Positions 26,232 to 35,059 of a stretch of DNA of 64,000 nucleotides are shown here, piece by piece. Source of the stretch: Chloroflexota bacterium (GTDB taxonomy: Bacteria > Chloroflexota > Anaerolineae > Anaerolineales > Villigracilaceae). Numbering within the stretch: position 1 is the stretch's first letter; the number at the start of each line of letters is the position of its first letter. The position numbers and the translations under genes are program-made. The notes under the pieces are model-generated. The model was not told where the DNA came from. It saw nothing but the letters and a program-made list of their open reading frames with translations, and ran no database searches. Where the stretch lies: contig JAKAKJ010000089.1 of NCBI GenBank assembly GCA_021824575.1, positions 25,377-89,376 on the forward strand. The letters are read 5' to 3'.

Positions 26232-29200
26232 ATGTATGGCTTGGACCCCGGCACGAATTACATCGTGCGCGCCCTGCCGGGCATGGCCGATATTTATGGC
26301 AATACGATCAAGACCGAATCTTCGTTGAGTTTCCATACTGCGGACATGTCGCCTTATGCACGGCTCGTCATGCCGTGGACGCCGCTTGTGTATCGCGCGA
26401 AGGGTCCGCAGGATGTCTACTTTGAATATACCAATTTGGATTCGGCAACGATCTCACTTTACCCGCTGACCTTCGATGAGTTCAGCAATATGTTGAACAG
26501 CAACGGCGGCAAAGGAGCGAACAGCGCTTCGACGGTCAACTTCAATCCGCGGACTCAACCCATCAATCAATGGACGCCGGATACGCAGGCCGCGAGCAAT
26601 CAAGTTCACAGTATTAACATAAAACTCGAAGATCAAAAAGGAAATCCGCTGCCAGCTGGCTATTACTTCATCGGCGTAAAAGGTTCGCCGCTGGATTACA
26701 AAACCAATTTCTATCAAGGTTATTTATTTGTTGTTGCGACCGACAACATTACTTTCAAGGCCACTTCAACTGAAGGGTTGGCTTGGGTTGTTGATCTTGA
26801 AACCGGCAAGCCGCAAGCCAATGTGCCGGTCATGTTCTATAACAGCGATATGAAGCAGGTTGGAAACACAACCAACACGGACGCCAACGGGCTTGTTTAT
26901 TTGAACAATATTGACGCGCCGATGTTTGCGCGCGCCGAAGGGTCGGGGCATCTGGCATTTGTCGCAACGAATTGGGGCAGCGGCGTATGGGCTGGGGATT
27001 TGGGTATCCAGCAAAATTATTACGGCAATACAACCGCCCCGTTTGTTTATCTTTATACCGACCGGCCCGTTTATCGTCCGGGACAGGATGTTTATTTCAA
27101 GGGACTCGTCCGTCAAAACGACGACCTCCATTACAGCCTGCTCAACAACCCACAGCTATATGTAACTATTAATGAATCAGGCCAGCACGTTTATGCAAAG
27201 TCTTTGCCGCTCTCGCAATTGGGAAGCATCAGCGATGATTTCAAATTGGGAGCCGACGCGGCTTTAGGTACGTACACGATTGCAGTTGCCACTGACGCAA
27301 AGGCTGATCCGTTCGGCTATTTGAATTTTCGCGTGGCTCAATATCACAAGCCAACTTTCCAGGTCAATGCGACTGCGGACAAGACCAATGTTTTAGTTGG
27401 CGATCAAGTCAAGTTCAGCCTCGACGCGACCTATTATTCCGGCGGAAATGTTGGCAACGGCAAAGTGGACTGGTTTACAGAAGAATCACCGTACACCTTT
27501 ACGCCGAGTCCGAAGTACAGCCAGTTCAGCTTTTCGGACTGGGACCGCGACATGTACTACATGATGCCGGAGCAACCCGCGCAAGCTGGAACGCTCGCAG
27601 AAGGCTCAGCCACAACTGATGTGAATGGCCATCTCGATCTTCCGCAAACCATTGATCTCGGCGAGACAAAAACCGACCAACAGGTGACGTTCAACGCCAA
27701 CGTGACCGATGTGGCGGGCGACACCGTCAGCGGACAGACGAGTATTGTTGTCCATCAAAGCCAGTTGTATGCGGGCATCCGCTCGTTGAGTTATGTTGGC
27801 ACGCAAGGCAAAGAACAGCCGTTTGAAGTCGCGGTGCTGGATTGGGATTCGAATCCCATCGCGAATCAAAGTGTGACCGTCCAGTTCGTGGAACGTCAAT
27901 GGTTCAGTGTTCAAAAGCAGGATGAACAGGGACAACTAAGCTGGGTCACATCGGTCAAGGATATTCCCATCAGCCAGCAGACAATCACTACCGGAGCGGA
28001 CGGCAAGGCGCAGGTTTCGTTCATCCCGCCCGCAGGCGGAGTCTACAAAGCGATTGTGGTCGTCACGGATGCAAAAGGCAACAAGCAGCAATCGTCCACA
28101 TACATGTGGGTCTCGAGCGATCAATTCATTCCGTGGCGGCAAACAAATGACCGCACCTTCAATTTGATTGCAGACAAAGATTCCTATTCGCCCGGCGACA
28201 CGGCCGAACTCTTGATTGCCCAGCCATTTCAAGGAAGCGTTTACGCATTGGTGACTTACGAGCGTGGACATATTTACAAGCAAGACGTCGTTTTGCTGAA
28301 CGGCAACAGCACCATTTACAAATTACCAATTACCGCGGATATGGCTCCAATGGCGTATGTTTCCGTCGTCGTTGTGAGCGGTGCGGATAATACCAAGACA
28401 CCTGATTTCAAGATTGGCATGGTTCGTATCAACGTGGACACGAGTCAACAATCGCTCGATGTGAAAGTCACGCCCGATAAACAAACGGCGGGCCCGGGCG
28501 ACAACGTTACGTACACGATAACAACGAAAGATCAAAGCGGCGAGCCCGTTTCGGCAGATGTCTCATTGGCTGTTGTTGATAAAGCCGCGCTGGCTTTAGC
28601 TCCGTCCAATTCGGGAAAAATTCTCAGCAGCTTCTATCCCGATCAAGCGCTCGGCGTACAGACTTCGCTTGGACTTGTTGCCAACGCCGATGATTTCAAC
28701 GCGCAATACCGCGAGAGCATTCCGCAAGGCGGAGGCAGCGGCGGCGGCGGTGAAGGAACCAGTTATGGCATCATCACCGTTCGTCAGGATTTCAAAGATA
28801 CAGCTTTCTTCCAGGCGCAGGTCACAACCGATTCAAGCGGCACGGCGCAGGTCACTGTAAAACTTCCGCAGAATTTGACAACCTGGGTTGCGGATGTGCG
28901 AGCCGCAACCGCGCACGGACGCGTCGGGCAGGCGACGAATGAAATCGTCAGCACCAAGCCGCTCTTTGTGGATTTGCAGACGCCGCGCTTCTTCGTGGCG
29001 GGCGACCAGGCGCGCATCGGGGCGATCATCCACAACAATGGGGCCGCGCCGCTCAAAGTCCAGGTAAGCCTCGACGCGCAGGGCGTCGAATTGATCACGC
29101 CTGCCGCACAATCCGTTGACGTGGCCGCTAAGAGTCAAAGTTATGTCACATGGGATTTGAACATCAATGAAGATGCGCAACGCGTGGACCTGACCGCGCA

Positions 29201-30917
29201 AGCCGTCAGCGGATCGTTCACCGATTCGAGCAAGCCGCCGCTCGGCACGCTGTCGAATCAAGGCATCCCGGTTTACACCTACAGCGCGCTCGAAACCGTC
29301 GGCACATCCGGCATGCTGACTTCGGCGAACTCCGCGACCGAAGGCATCCAACTTCCAACCACATACAATTACAGCAACGCGCAACTCTCGATTGATGTGT
29401 CGCCATCGCTCGCGGCTTCGATGCAGGACAGCCTGACGTATCTCAAAGATTATCCATACTACTGCATGGAGCAAACCGTCTCCAGCTTTTTGCCAAACGT
29501 GGTGACGACGCGTGCTCTGAAACTTGCAGGCTTGACGAATGCGACTTTGCAAACCAATCTCGATCAGCAAGTCAGTTCGGCTTTACAAAAAATCTATGCC
29601 AAGCAATTGCCGGACGGCGGATGGAATTGGTGGGATGGCGCAACGAGCGATCCGCAAACGAGCGCGTATGTTGTGCTTGGCTTAATGGAAGCAAAAGATT
29701 CTGGTTATCCCGTTTCGCAGGATGTTCTCGATAACGGCATCAAATATCTCAACGAGAATCCTCCGAACCTATATCAAAATGCGGCAACGTGGCAATATAA
29801 CCGCTATGCCTTCATGATTTATGTGCTGGCGCGTGGAAACGTTTTACAAGCCGGACAAACCAACTTCATTTATGATCATCGCAGTTCGTTGGACTTGTAC
29901 GGCAAGGCGTATCTAGCGCAGGCGATGTATATGTTGAACCCGAAAGACACGCGCGTCAACTCGCTCATGTCGGACCTCGCGGCGGCTACCGTACTATCAG
30001 CCGCGGGCGCACACTGGGAGGAGAATGGCCCCGCTGATTATTGGAACTGGAATACCGACACGCGCACAACCGCGATTGTGTTAAACGCTTTCGTGCAGAT
30101 TGATCCGCAAAATCCGATTACAGCTAATGCCGTCCGCTGGCTGATGGCTCATCGCCAAAGCGGACACTGGCATTCGACTCAGGAAACGTCGTGGTCGCTG
30201 ATCGCGTTGACCAATTGGTTGACTGCGACCAAAGAATACCAATCGAATTATCAATTTGCGGTTGGCTTGAACGGTGAAATGCTCAAGCAGGAACAGGTTA
30301 CGAAAGATAATTTGACCGACACAGTTAAATTACAAGTTCAGATGAAAGACTTGTTGAAGGATACGGTCAATTATCTGGTGTTCACACGCGGAACTGGAAA
30401 TGGCAATCTGTATTACGACGCGTATCTCAGCACGACACTGCCGGTTCAGTCCATCCAGCCGCTTGACCAAGGCATGAGTCTCTCGCGTCAGTATTTCACG
30501 TTGGACGATTCAAAGAATCCCATTACCGAAATTCAACGCGGACAACTTGTGCGCGTCCGTTTGACAATGGTCGTGCCTGACGCATTGCATTACATCGTCA
30601 TTGACGATCCACTGCCTGCCGGTCTCGAAGCCATTGATGCGTCCATCGCCACAGATACAACCGTTCCCACAAAGTACACGGTGCAAGATTACAACGAGCG
30701 CGGCTTTGGCTGGTGGTTCTTTACGCACACCGAACTGCGCGATGATAAAGTTGTGCTTTCATCGGATTACCTACCTGCTGGCACCTATGTTTATACTTAC
30801 TTAGCGCGCGCCAGCACGGCAGGGACGTTCAACGTCATCCCGCCAACTGCATCTGAATTTTATTTCCCCGATGTCGGCGGTCGAGGAGCAGGAGGCAAAT
30901 TTGTTGTGAAGCCGTAA
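26232..30917 (+). CDS. alpha-2-macroglobulin family protein, main part with thioester motif
   Basis: 1561 residues in the same frame as the preceding gene fragment. It contains the MG domains (LYTDRPVYRPGQDVYFKG is the family's MG2 hallmark), a Gly-rich bait-like stretch (QGGGSGGGGEGTSYG, near residue 838), and the thioester CMEQ (Cys codon at 29463-29465) followed by the alpha/alpha toroid (QLPDGGWNWW). Bacterial members trap and inhibit host or competitor proteases in the periplasm or at the surface. The ATG at 26232 has no ribosome site, so independent translation is unlikely. It is normally paired with pbpC, found here 4 kb downstream. Confidence 0.88.
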   Translation: MYGLDPGTNYIVRALPGMADIYGNTIKTESSLSFHTADMSPYARLVMPWTPLVYRAKGPQDVYFEYTNLDSATISLYPLTFDEFSNMLNSNGGKGANSASTVNFNPRTQPINQWTPDTQAASNQVHSINIKLEDQKGNPLPAGYYFIGVKGSPLDYKTNFYQGYLFVVATDNITFKATSTEGLAWVVDLETGKPQANVPVMFYNSDMKQVGNTTNTDANGLVYLNNIDAPMFARAEGSGHLAFVATNWGSGVWAGDLGIQQNYYGNTTAPFVYLYTDRPVYRPGQDVYFKGLVRQNDDLHYSLLNNPQLYVTINESGQHVYAKSLPLSQLGSISDDFKLGADAALGTYTIAVATDAKADPFGYLNFRVAQYHKPTFQVNATADKTNVLVGDQVKFSLDATYYSGGNVGNGKVDWFTEESPYTFTPSPKYSQFSFSDWDRDMYYMMPEQPAQAGTLAEGSATTDVNGHLDLPQTIDLGETKTDQQVTFNANVTDVAGDTVSGQTSIVVHQSQLYAGIRSLSYVGTQGKEQPFEVAVLDWDSNPIANQSVTVQFVERQWFSVQKQDEQGQLSWVTSVKDIPISQQTITTGADGKAQVSFIPPAGGVYKAIVVVTDAKGNKQQSSTYMWVSSDQFIPWRQTNDRTFNLIADKDSYSPGDTAELLIAQPFQGSVYALVTYERGHIYKQDVVLLNGNSTIYKLPITADMAPMAYVSVVVVSGADNTKTPDFKIGMVRINVDTSQQSLDVKVTPDKQTAGPGDNVTYTITTKDQSGEPVSADVSLAVVDKAALALAPSNSGKILSSFYPDQALGVQTSLGLVANADDFNAQYRESIPQGGGSGGGGEGTSYGIITVRQDFKDTAFFQAQVTTDSSGTAQVTVKLPQNLTTWVADVRAATAHGRVGQATNEIVSTKPLFVDLQTPRFFVAGDQARIGAIIHNNGAAPLKVQVSLDAQGVELITPAAQSVDVAAKSQSYVTWDLNINEDAQRVDLTAQAVSGSFTDSSKPPLGTLSNQGIPVYTYSALETVGTSGMLTSANSATEGIQLPTTYNYSNAQLSIDVSPSLAASMQDSLTYLKDYPYYCMEQTVSSFLPNVVTTRALKLAGLTNATLQTNLDQQVSSALQKIYAKQLPDGGWNWWDGATSDPQTSAYVVLGLMEAKDSGYPVSQDVLDNGIKYLNENPPNLYQNAATWQYNRYAFMIYVLARGNVLQAGQTNFIYDHRSSLDLYGKAYLAQAMYMLNPKDTRVNSLMSDLAAATVLSAAGAHWEENGPADYWNWNTDTRTTAIVLNAFVQIDPQNPITANAVRWLMAHRQSGHWHSTQETSWSLIALTNWLTATKEYQSNYQFAVGLNGEMLKQEQVTKDNLTDTVKLQVQMKDLLKDTVNYLVFTRGTGNGNLYYDAYLSTTLPVQSIQPLDQGMSLSRQYFTLDDSKNPITEIQRGQLVRVRLTMVVPDALHYIVIDDPLPAGLEAIDASIATDTTVPTKYTVQDYNERGFGWWFFTHTELRDDKVVLSSDYLPAGTYVYTYLARASTAGTFNVIPPTASEFYFPDVGGRGAGGKFVVKP

Positions 30918-30923
30918 AATAAT

Positions 30924-30958
30924 CAGACTTCCGAAGTCTTGAAGACTTCGGAAGTCTG
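30924..30958. repeat. 35-bp perfect palindrome
   Basis: Two 17-base arms (CAGACTTCCGAAGTCTT and its exact complement) around a single G. It lies directly after the macroglobulin stop and before the next ribosome site. It has no T-run, so it is a dispersed repeat or mRNA end hairpin rather than a classic terminator. Confidence 0.6.
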
Positions 30959-30971
30959 AGGAGGACCAAAA

Positions 30972-31322
30972 ATGAGGAAAATCTCTGGGCGATCCATAAT
31001 TGCTTTTGCTGTGGCAATTGTTGTGAGCCTGATTTTGCTGATCTTCGTAACCAAGAGTCCGTATATCTTTGCTTTGGGTCTTGCCATCGGAGCATTCCTG
31101 GCTCAACTAACCACGTTCAAGAGCGGCATCATCTATGGGCTTATCACAGCGATTCCACTGAGTCTCTACCTCGTTTTGAGTAATGCCATATCTGGAATAA
31201 ACAATGATCTACTATCTATATCGCTGAACATCCTTCTGCTTATCGTCTTCGGGGGAATATACACCGGCGTCATTGTGTGGATAATAAATACGCTGAAGCA
31301 TGGCAAGATAATTTTCAGTTGA
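30972..31322 (+). CDS. small multi-pass membrane protein
   Basis: 116 residues with about four hydrophobic segments (roughly 8-27, 31-48, 52-70 and 85-106) and little polar sequence. AGGAGG lies 8 bases before the ATG. No family is recognised. Its stop overlaps the next gene's ATG (TGATG), so the two are coupled. Confidence 0.65.
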   Translation: MRKISGRSIIAFAVAIVVSLILLIFVTKSPYIFALGLAIGAFLAQLTTFKSGIIYGLITAIPLSLYLVLSNAISGINNDLLSISLNILLLIVFGGIYTGVIVWIINTLKHGKIIFS

Positions 31323-31798
31323 TGTATATGGCTGGTTTTAATCAAACCCCAAAATTCATCCTTCGACTCATCCATTGGCCGCCGCAAATAGTCTATGCCA
31401 TCGGGCTTGGGCCGCTGATGGGGAATTTCGTATTGCTTCTTACTACAATTGGGCGCAAGTCACACAAGCCGCGCGTCACTCCGCTGCAATATGAAGAAAT
31501 TGACGGCCAGATTTATCTCAGCGCCGCGCTTGGTCAAAAAGCCGATTGGTTCCGAAATATTCAAGCCAATCCCCAAGTCGAAGTGCGCGTTAAGTCCCGG
31601 CATTTTTCAGGGTTAGCCGAAACGATCATTGATCCCAAGCAAATCGCAGATTTTCTTGAAGTGCGATTATCGCGGCATCCGAAGATGATCGGAGCCATGT
31701 TACGCGCGGAGGGAATGCGAATCCCGCCGGAACGATGCGATTTGGAAAAGTACGCCGCTCATTTGGCTTTGGTTGTAATAAAACCGAGTCAAACTTGA
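31322..31798 (+). CDS. nitroreductase / deazaflavin-dependent oxidoreductase family protein (DUF385 type)
   Basis: 158 residues from the ATG at 31322. The core LLTTIGRKSHKPRVTPLQY, the LSAALGQKADWFRNIQANP segment and VEVRV match TIGR00026, the split-barrel family that includes F420-dependent Ddn of mycobacteria. Members reduce quinones or nitro compounds with F420 or FMN. Which cofactor is used here cannot be told. An upstream GTG at 31277 is possible but would overlap the membrane protein gene more. Confidence 0.8.
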   Translation: MYMAGFNQTPKFILRLIHWPPQIVYAIGLGPLMGNFVLLLTTIGRKSHKPRVTPLQYEEIDGQIYLSAALGQKADWFRNIQANPQVEVRVKSRHFSGLAETIIDPKQIADFLEVRLSRHPKMIGAMLRAEGMRIPPERCDLEKYAAHLALVVIKPSQT

Positions 31799-31848
31799 AT
31801 TGATTTTGATTTAAGGGCGGTTGAATTACTTCCAAATTCGGACATGTC

Positions 31849-31877
31849 TTGACGCATTTCTCTCTACGGTGTAACAT
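31849..31877 (+). promoter_or_regulatory. sigma-70-type promoter of the sugar ABC transporter
   Basis: TTGACG at 31849-31854 and TAACAT at 31872-31877, spaced 17 bp. It lies 68 bp before the start of the substrate-binding protein gene. Confidence 0.5.
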
Positions 31878-31945
31878 AAAACTTCGTTGAAATATACAGC
31901 ATCACGAACCTTATGAATCCATAAATCTTCCGAGGAGAAAATTGT

Positions 31946-33274
31946 ATGAAATTGCGTATTGACCGATTGTCGAGAAGCTTCGTCTTTCTGTTTTTGTTAT
32001 CTGCTCTTGTAACATCGCTCGCCGCGTGCGGACCGGCGGCATCGCCAACCCCCAGTAGCGTTACGCTGACATTTTATTATCCGGTTGCCGTTCCAGGGCC
32101 AATCACGCAGATCATTGACGGCTATATCGCCAAGTTCGAACAGCAGAATCCGAACATCAAAGTGAACGCGGTTCTTTCCGGCGGATATCCCGACACGCTT
32201 ACAAAAATCGAGACGACGATCAAAGGCGGAGGCACGCCGCCCGATGTCGCGGTGATGCTTTCGACTGATCTGTATTCGCTTGTAGACTCCAACGCAATCC
32301 AGCCGCTTGATGATTACATCAACACCGCAGGCGGCAGTTCATTTACTTCCGATTTCTATCCCGCCTTCCTTGCCAACTCGAATTATCAAGGCCATATTTG
32401 GAGTCTGCCTTTCCAGCGCTCGACGCCGGTGCTTTATTACAACAAGGATATGTTCCAGGCTGCGGGACTCGATCCGAGTCATGGCCCGGCGAACTTCGCG
32501 GAGATGGTCGCTGACGCGCAGAAGTTGACCAAGACCGATGCCAGTGGCAATACAACCACGTGGGGCTTGGAAATCTCATCAGATGGAATCCCCTACTGGC
32601 TGTTCCAATCTTTTGTGATTGGCGGTGGTACGAATGTTGTTGGCTCTGCCCCGAACCAGGTCATGTTCAACACACCTCAGGTTGCTCAAGCGCTGCAGGA
32701 TTTTGCTGATCTATCTACTAAAGACAAAGTGATGCCAACGGGCATCCTGCAATGGGCAAACATGCCGAACGATTTCGTCAACGGCAAGGCGGCCATGATC
32801 TGGCATTCGAGCGGATCGCTCACCAACATCTTGAAGCAGGCAAAATTCAATGTCGGTGTAAGCTACACCGTCGGCGAGAAGGGATATGGCGCGCCGACCG
32901 GCGGCGGCAATATCTATATGCTGAAGGGCATTCCTGCCGATCATCAGGCCGCGGCGTGGAAGTTCATCCAGTTCATGACATCCACCGACATTCAGGCTGA
33001 TTGGAGCATCAACACGGGCTACATCCCTGGCCGAAAATCTTCGATGGACACACAGGCGATGAAGGATTACATCGCCAAGACGCCGCAAGCCGCTGTTGCG
33101 CCGCAAGGGCTGCAATATGCCGGCGCTGAACTCGCTGCGCACGATAACGCCCAGATCCAAAAAGCGCTCGGCGATGCAGTGCAAGCTGTATTGACCGGCA
33201 AGAGTACTCCTGCCGACGCGCTTGCGGCCGCGCAGCAGCAGGCCGATCAGATTCTTTCTGCCTTCAAAAATTGA
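31946..33274 (+). CDS. ABC transporter substrate-binding lipoprotein (UgpB/MalE-like, family 1)
   Basis: 442 residues with GAGGAG upstream. A signal peptide ends in the lipobox LAAC (Cys near residue 28), followed by a Ser/Pro linker. The mature part has PFQRSTPVLYYNKDMFQAAGLDP and GAPTGGGNIYMLKG, features of the UgpB (sn-glycerol-3-phosphate) and related sugar-binding proteins. It captures a carbohydrate or glycerophosphate outside the membrane and delivers it to the two permeases downstream. The ligand is uncertain. Confidence 0.88.
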   Translation: MKLRIDRLSRSFVFLFLLSALVTSLAACGPAASPTPSSVTLTFYYPVAVPGPITQIIDGYIAKFEQQNPNIKVNAVLSGGYPDTLTKIETTIKGGGTPPDVAVMLSTDLYSLVDSNAIQPLDDYINTAGGSSFTSDFYPAFLANSNYQGHIWSLPFQRSTPVLYYNKDMFQAAGLDPSHGPANFAEMVADAQKLTKTDASGNTTTWGLEISSDGIPYWLFQSFVIGGGTNVVGSAPNQVMFNTPQVAQALQDFADLSTKDKVMPTGILQWANMPNDFVNGKAAMIWHSSGSLTNILKQAKFNVGVSYTVGEKGYGAPTGGGNIYMLKGIPADHQAAAWKFIQFMTSTDIQADWSINTGYIPGRKSSMDTQAMKDYIAKTPQAAVAPQGLQYAGAELAAHDNAQIQKALGDAVQAVLTGKSTPADALAAAQQQADQILSAFKN

Positions 33275-34191
33275 TGAGGCTGCGACCACGCACGCCTGAC
33301 ACAAGAACAGAGCGGCGGTTCCGAATTGGAGCCGCCGCTTTACCCTATCTCCTGATCGCTCCCACGCTTTTATTCGTTGCAGTCTTTACGCTTTTTCCAG
33401 CCATCCGTGTTTTCTACGATAGCCTGTTCCTCCAAAACCAGGCCGTGCAGGAACCGCAGTTCACTGGCTTTGGCAATTATGCCGCATTATTCCAGGACCC
33501 AACTTTCCACCAAGTCATCATCAACACCGTCATCTATGTTTTTGCAACGGTGCCATTGAGCGTTTTCCTCGCGCTCGTGCTTGCATTACTGTTGAACCAA
33601 AAACTCCGCGCGCTTGGACTTTATCGGCTTGCATTTTTTTATCCCACGATTTTGCCAATGGTGAGCGCGGCGACGATCTGGCTTTTCATGTATACGCCCG
33701 GCTATGGACTCGTCAATGTGTTCATCGAATTCTTTCACATCCAAAGTCAAAACTGGCTCGGCGATCCAAACCTGGCGCTTATCGCGTTGATCATCCTCGG
33801 CATCTGGAAGCAGACCGGTTATTTCATGATCTTCTATCTCGCCGGCTTGCAGGGACTCCCGCATGATATTTTTGAAGCCGCCTCGCTCGACGGCGCATCA
33901 GCGATCCAATCGGCGCGTTATCTCACGTTCCCGCTGTTGGCAGGGACGACGCTGTTCGTCACCACCATCGCGGTGGTCAATGCGTTCGAGACGGTTGATC
34001 AAATCTACATTATGACCGGCGGCGGTCCCAACAACGCGACCTCCATGCTGCTCTTCAACCTGTGGCAAACATTGTTCAGTTTCCTCGACAACGGCAAAGC
34101 CAGCGCGATCAGCGTCATCCTCATCGCCGTCCTTTTGATCTTCACTGTGACGAATTTCCTCTACACAGAGCGGCGCGGTTCGTATGAATAA
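33271..34191 (+). CDS. ABC transporter permease (UgpA/MalF-like)
   Basis: 306 residues, six membrane helices. The EAA loop is EAASLDGASAIQSARYLTFPLL (near residue 205), which docks onto the ATPase. Its ATG overlaps the stop of the binding-protein gene by 4 bp, giving tight coupling. The MTGGGPNNAT motif after the EAA loop is typical of the MalF/UgpA group. Confidence 0.92.
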   Translation: MMRLRPRTPDTRTERRFRIGAAALPYLLIAPTLLFVAVFTLFPAIRVFYDSLFLQNQAVQEPQFTGFGNYAALFQDPTFHQVIINTVIYVFATVPLSVFLALVLALLLNQKLRALGLYRLAFFYPTILPMVSAATIWLFMYTPGYGLVNVFIEFFHIQSQNWLGDPNLALIALIILGIWKQTGYFMIFYLAGLQGLPHDIFEAASLDGASAIQSARYLTFPLLAGTTLFVTTIAVVNAFETVDQIYIMTGGGPNNATSMLLFNLWQTLFSFLDNGKASAISVILIAVLLIFTVTNFLYTERRGSYE

Positions 34192-35056
34192 AAACCCAAA
34201 ACCTGACAGGTCTCGCAGACCCTTCCGGTTTACGCCCAAATCAATTTCAAACGCACTCGGCCTTATCGTTCTCGCGGTGATTGCTGTTGGCTGGGCGATC
34301 CCAATGCTTTGGGCGCTGGCCGTTTCGGTGCATCCGCCGGACGAACCGCTCAGCGCGGCGAACCTTTGGTTCGGATCGCACCCAACGCTGACGAATTACG
34401 CACAGGCATTCCAGATCGCACCGTTTGCCCAATATTACGTCAACACAATCATCATCGTTTTTGGCATTCTTGTTGTTCAACTCGTGACAATCAGCCTCGC
34501 CGGTTATGCGTTCGCGCGTTTTCAATTCCGCGGCCAGAATATTCTTTTCTTTCTCATCCTTTTGCAGTTGATGGTTCCATCGAGCGCGCTGATCGTTCCA
34601 AACTATTCGACGATCCGCCAGCTTCATTTATTCGACACGCTTCTCGCCGTGATGCTGCCTTTCTTCGGTTCCGCGTTCGGGACATTTTTGATGCGGCAGA
34701 CCTTCCGAACCGTTCCTCGCGATCTGGACGATGCCGCGCGCATGGACGGCGCGAACTGGCTTCAGACATTGTGGTACGTTTATATTCCGCCCGCGCGTCC
34801 GGCGATGATCGCGTTCGCACTTTCATCCATCAGCTTTCACTGGAATGATTTTCTGTGGCCGCTTGTGGTCACCAACAGCACCAGCAGCCGCCCGCTGACG
34901 GTCGGCCTCGCCGTCTTCACGCAGCTCGGTGAGATCGGCGCGCAGTGGCCGCTCGTCACCGCAGGCACGATCATCGTGGTCGGCCCGTTATTATTGTTAT
35001 TCCTGATCTTCCAGCGACAATTCATCGAGAGTTTCCTGCATTCGGGATTGAAATAG
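34184..35056 (+). CDS. ABC transporter permease (UgpE/MalG-like)
   Basis: 290 residues, six membrane helices, EAA loop DDAARMDGANWLQTLWYVYI near residue 190. It overlaps the previous gene by 8 bp. No ATPase gene follows, so the transporter must use a shared MsmK/UgpC-type ATPase coded elsewhere. The N-terminal cytoplasmic tail (about residues 6-16, DRSRRPFRFT) is encoded by a degenerate palindromic repeat at 34199-34231. Confidence 0.92.
   Translation: MNKNPKPDRSRRPFRFTPKSISNALGLIVLAVIAVGWAIPMLWALAVSVHPPDEPLSAANLWFGSHPTLTNYAQAFQIAPFAQYYVNTIIIVFGILVVQLVTISLAGYAFARFQFRGQNILFFLILLQLMVPSSALIVPNYSTIRQLHLFDTLLAVMLPFFGSAFGTFLMRQTFRTVPRDLDDAARMDGANWLQTLWYVYIPPARPAMIAFALSSISFHWNDFLWPLVVTNSTSSRPLTVGLAVFTQLGEIGAQWPLVTAGTIIVVGPLLLLFLIFQRQFIESFLHSGLK
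34199..34231. repeat. degenerate palindrome at the 5' end of the permease gene
   Basis: Arms AAACCTGACAGGTCT and AGACCCTTCCGGTTT pair at about 12 of 15 positions around a 3-base loop. It resembles the common AAACCTGACAGGT-type dispersed palindrome, and it is translated as residues 6-16 of the UgpE-like permease. Confidence 0.5.
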
Positions 35057-35059
35057 TTC

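Noticed and set aside
28833..29570. 245-residue minus-strand frame inside the macroglobulin gene
   Set aside because: Antisense shadow with no recognisable motif.
31946..35056. Complete sugar ABC transporter
   Set aside because: No ATPase gene is found next to the binding protein and permeases, so it is reported as lacking its ATPase.
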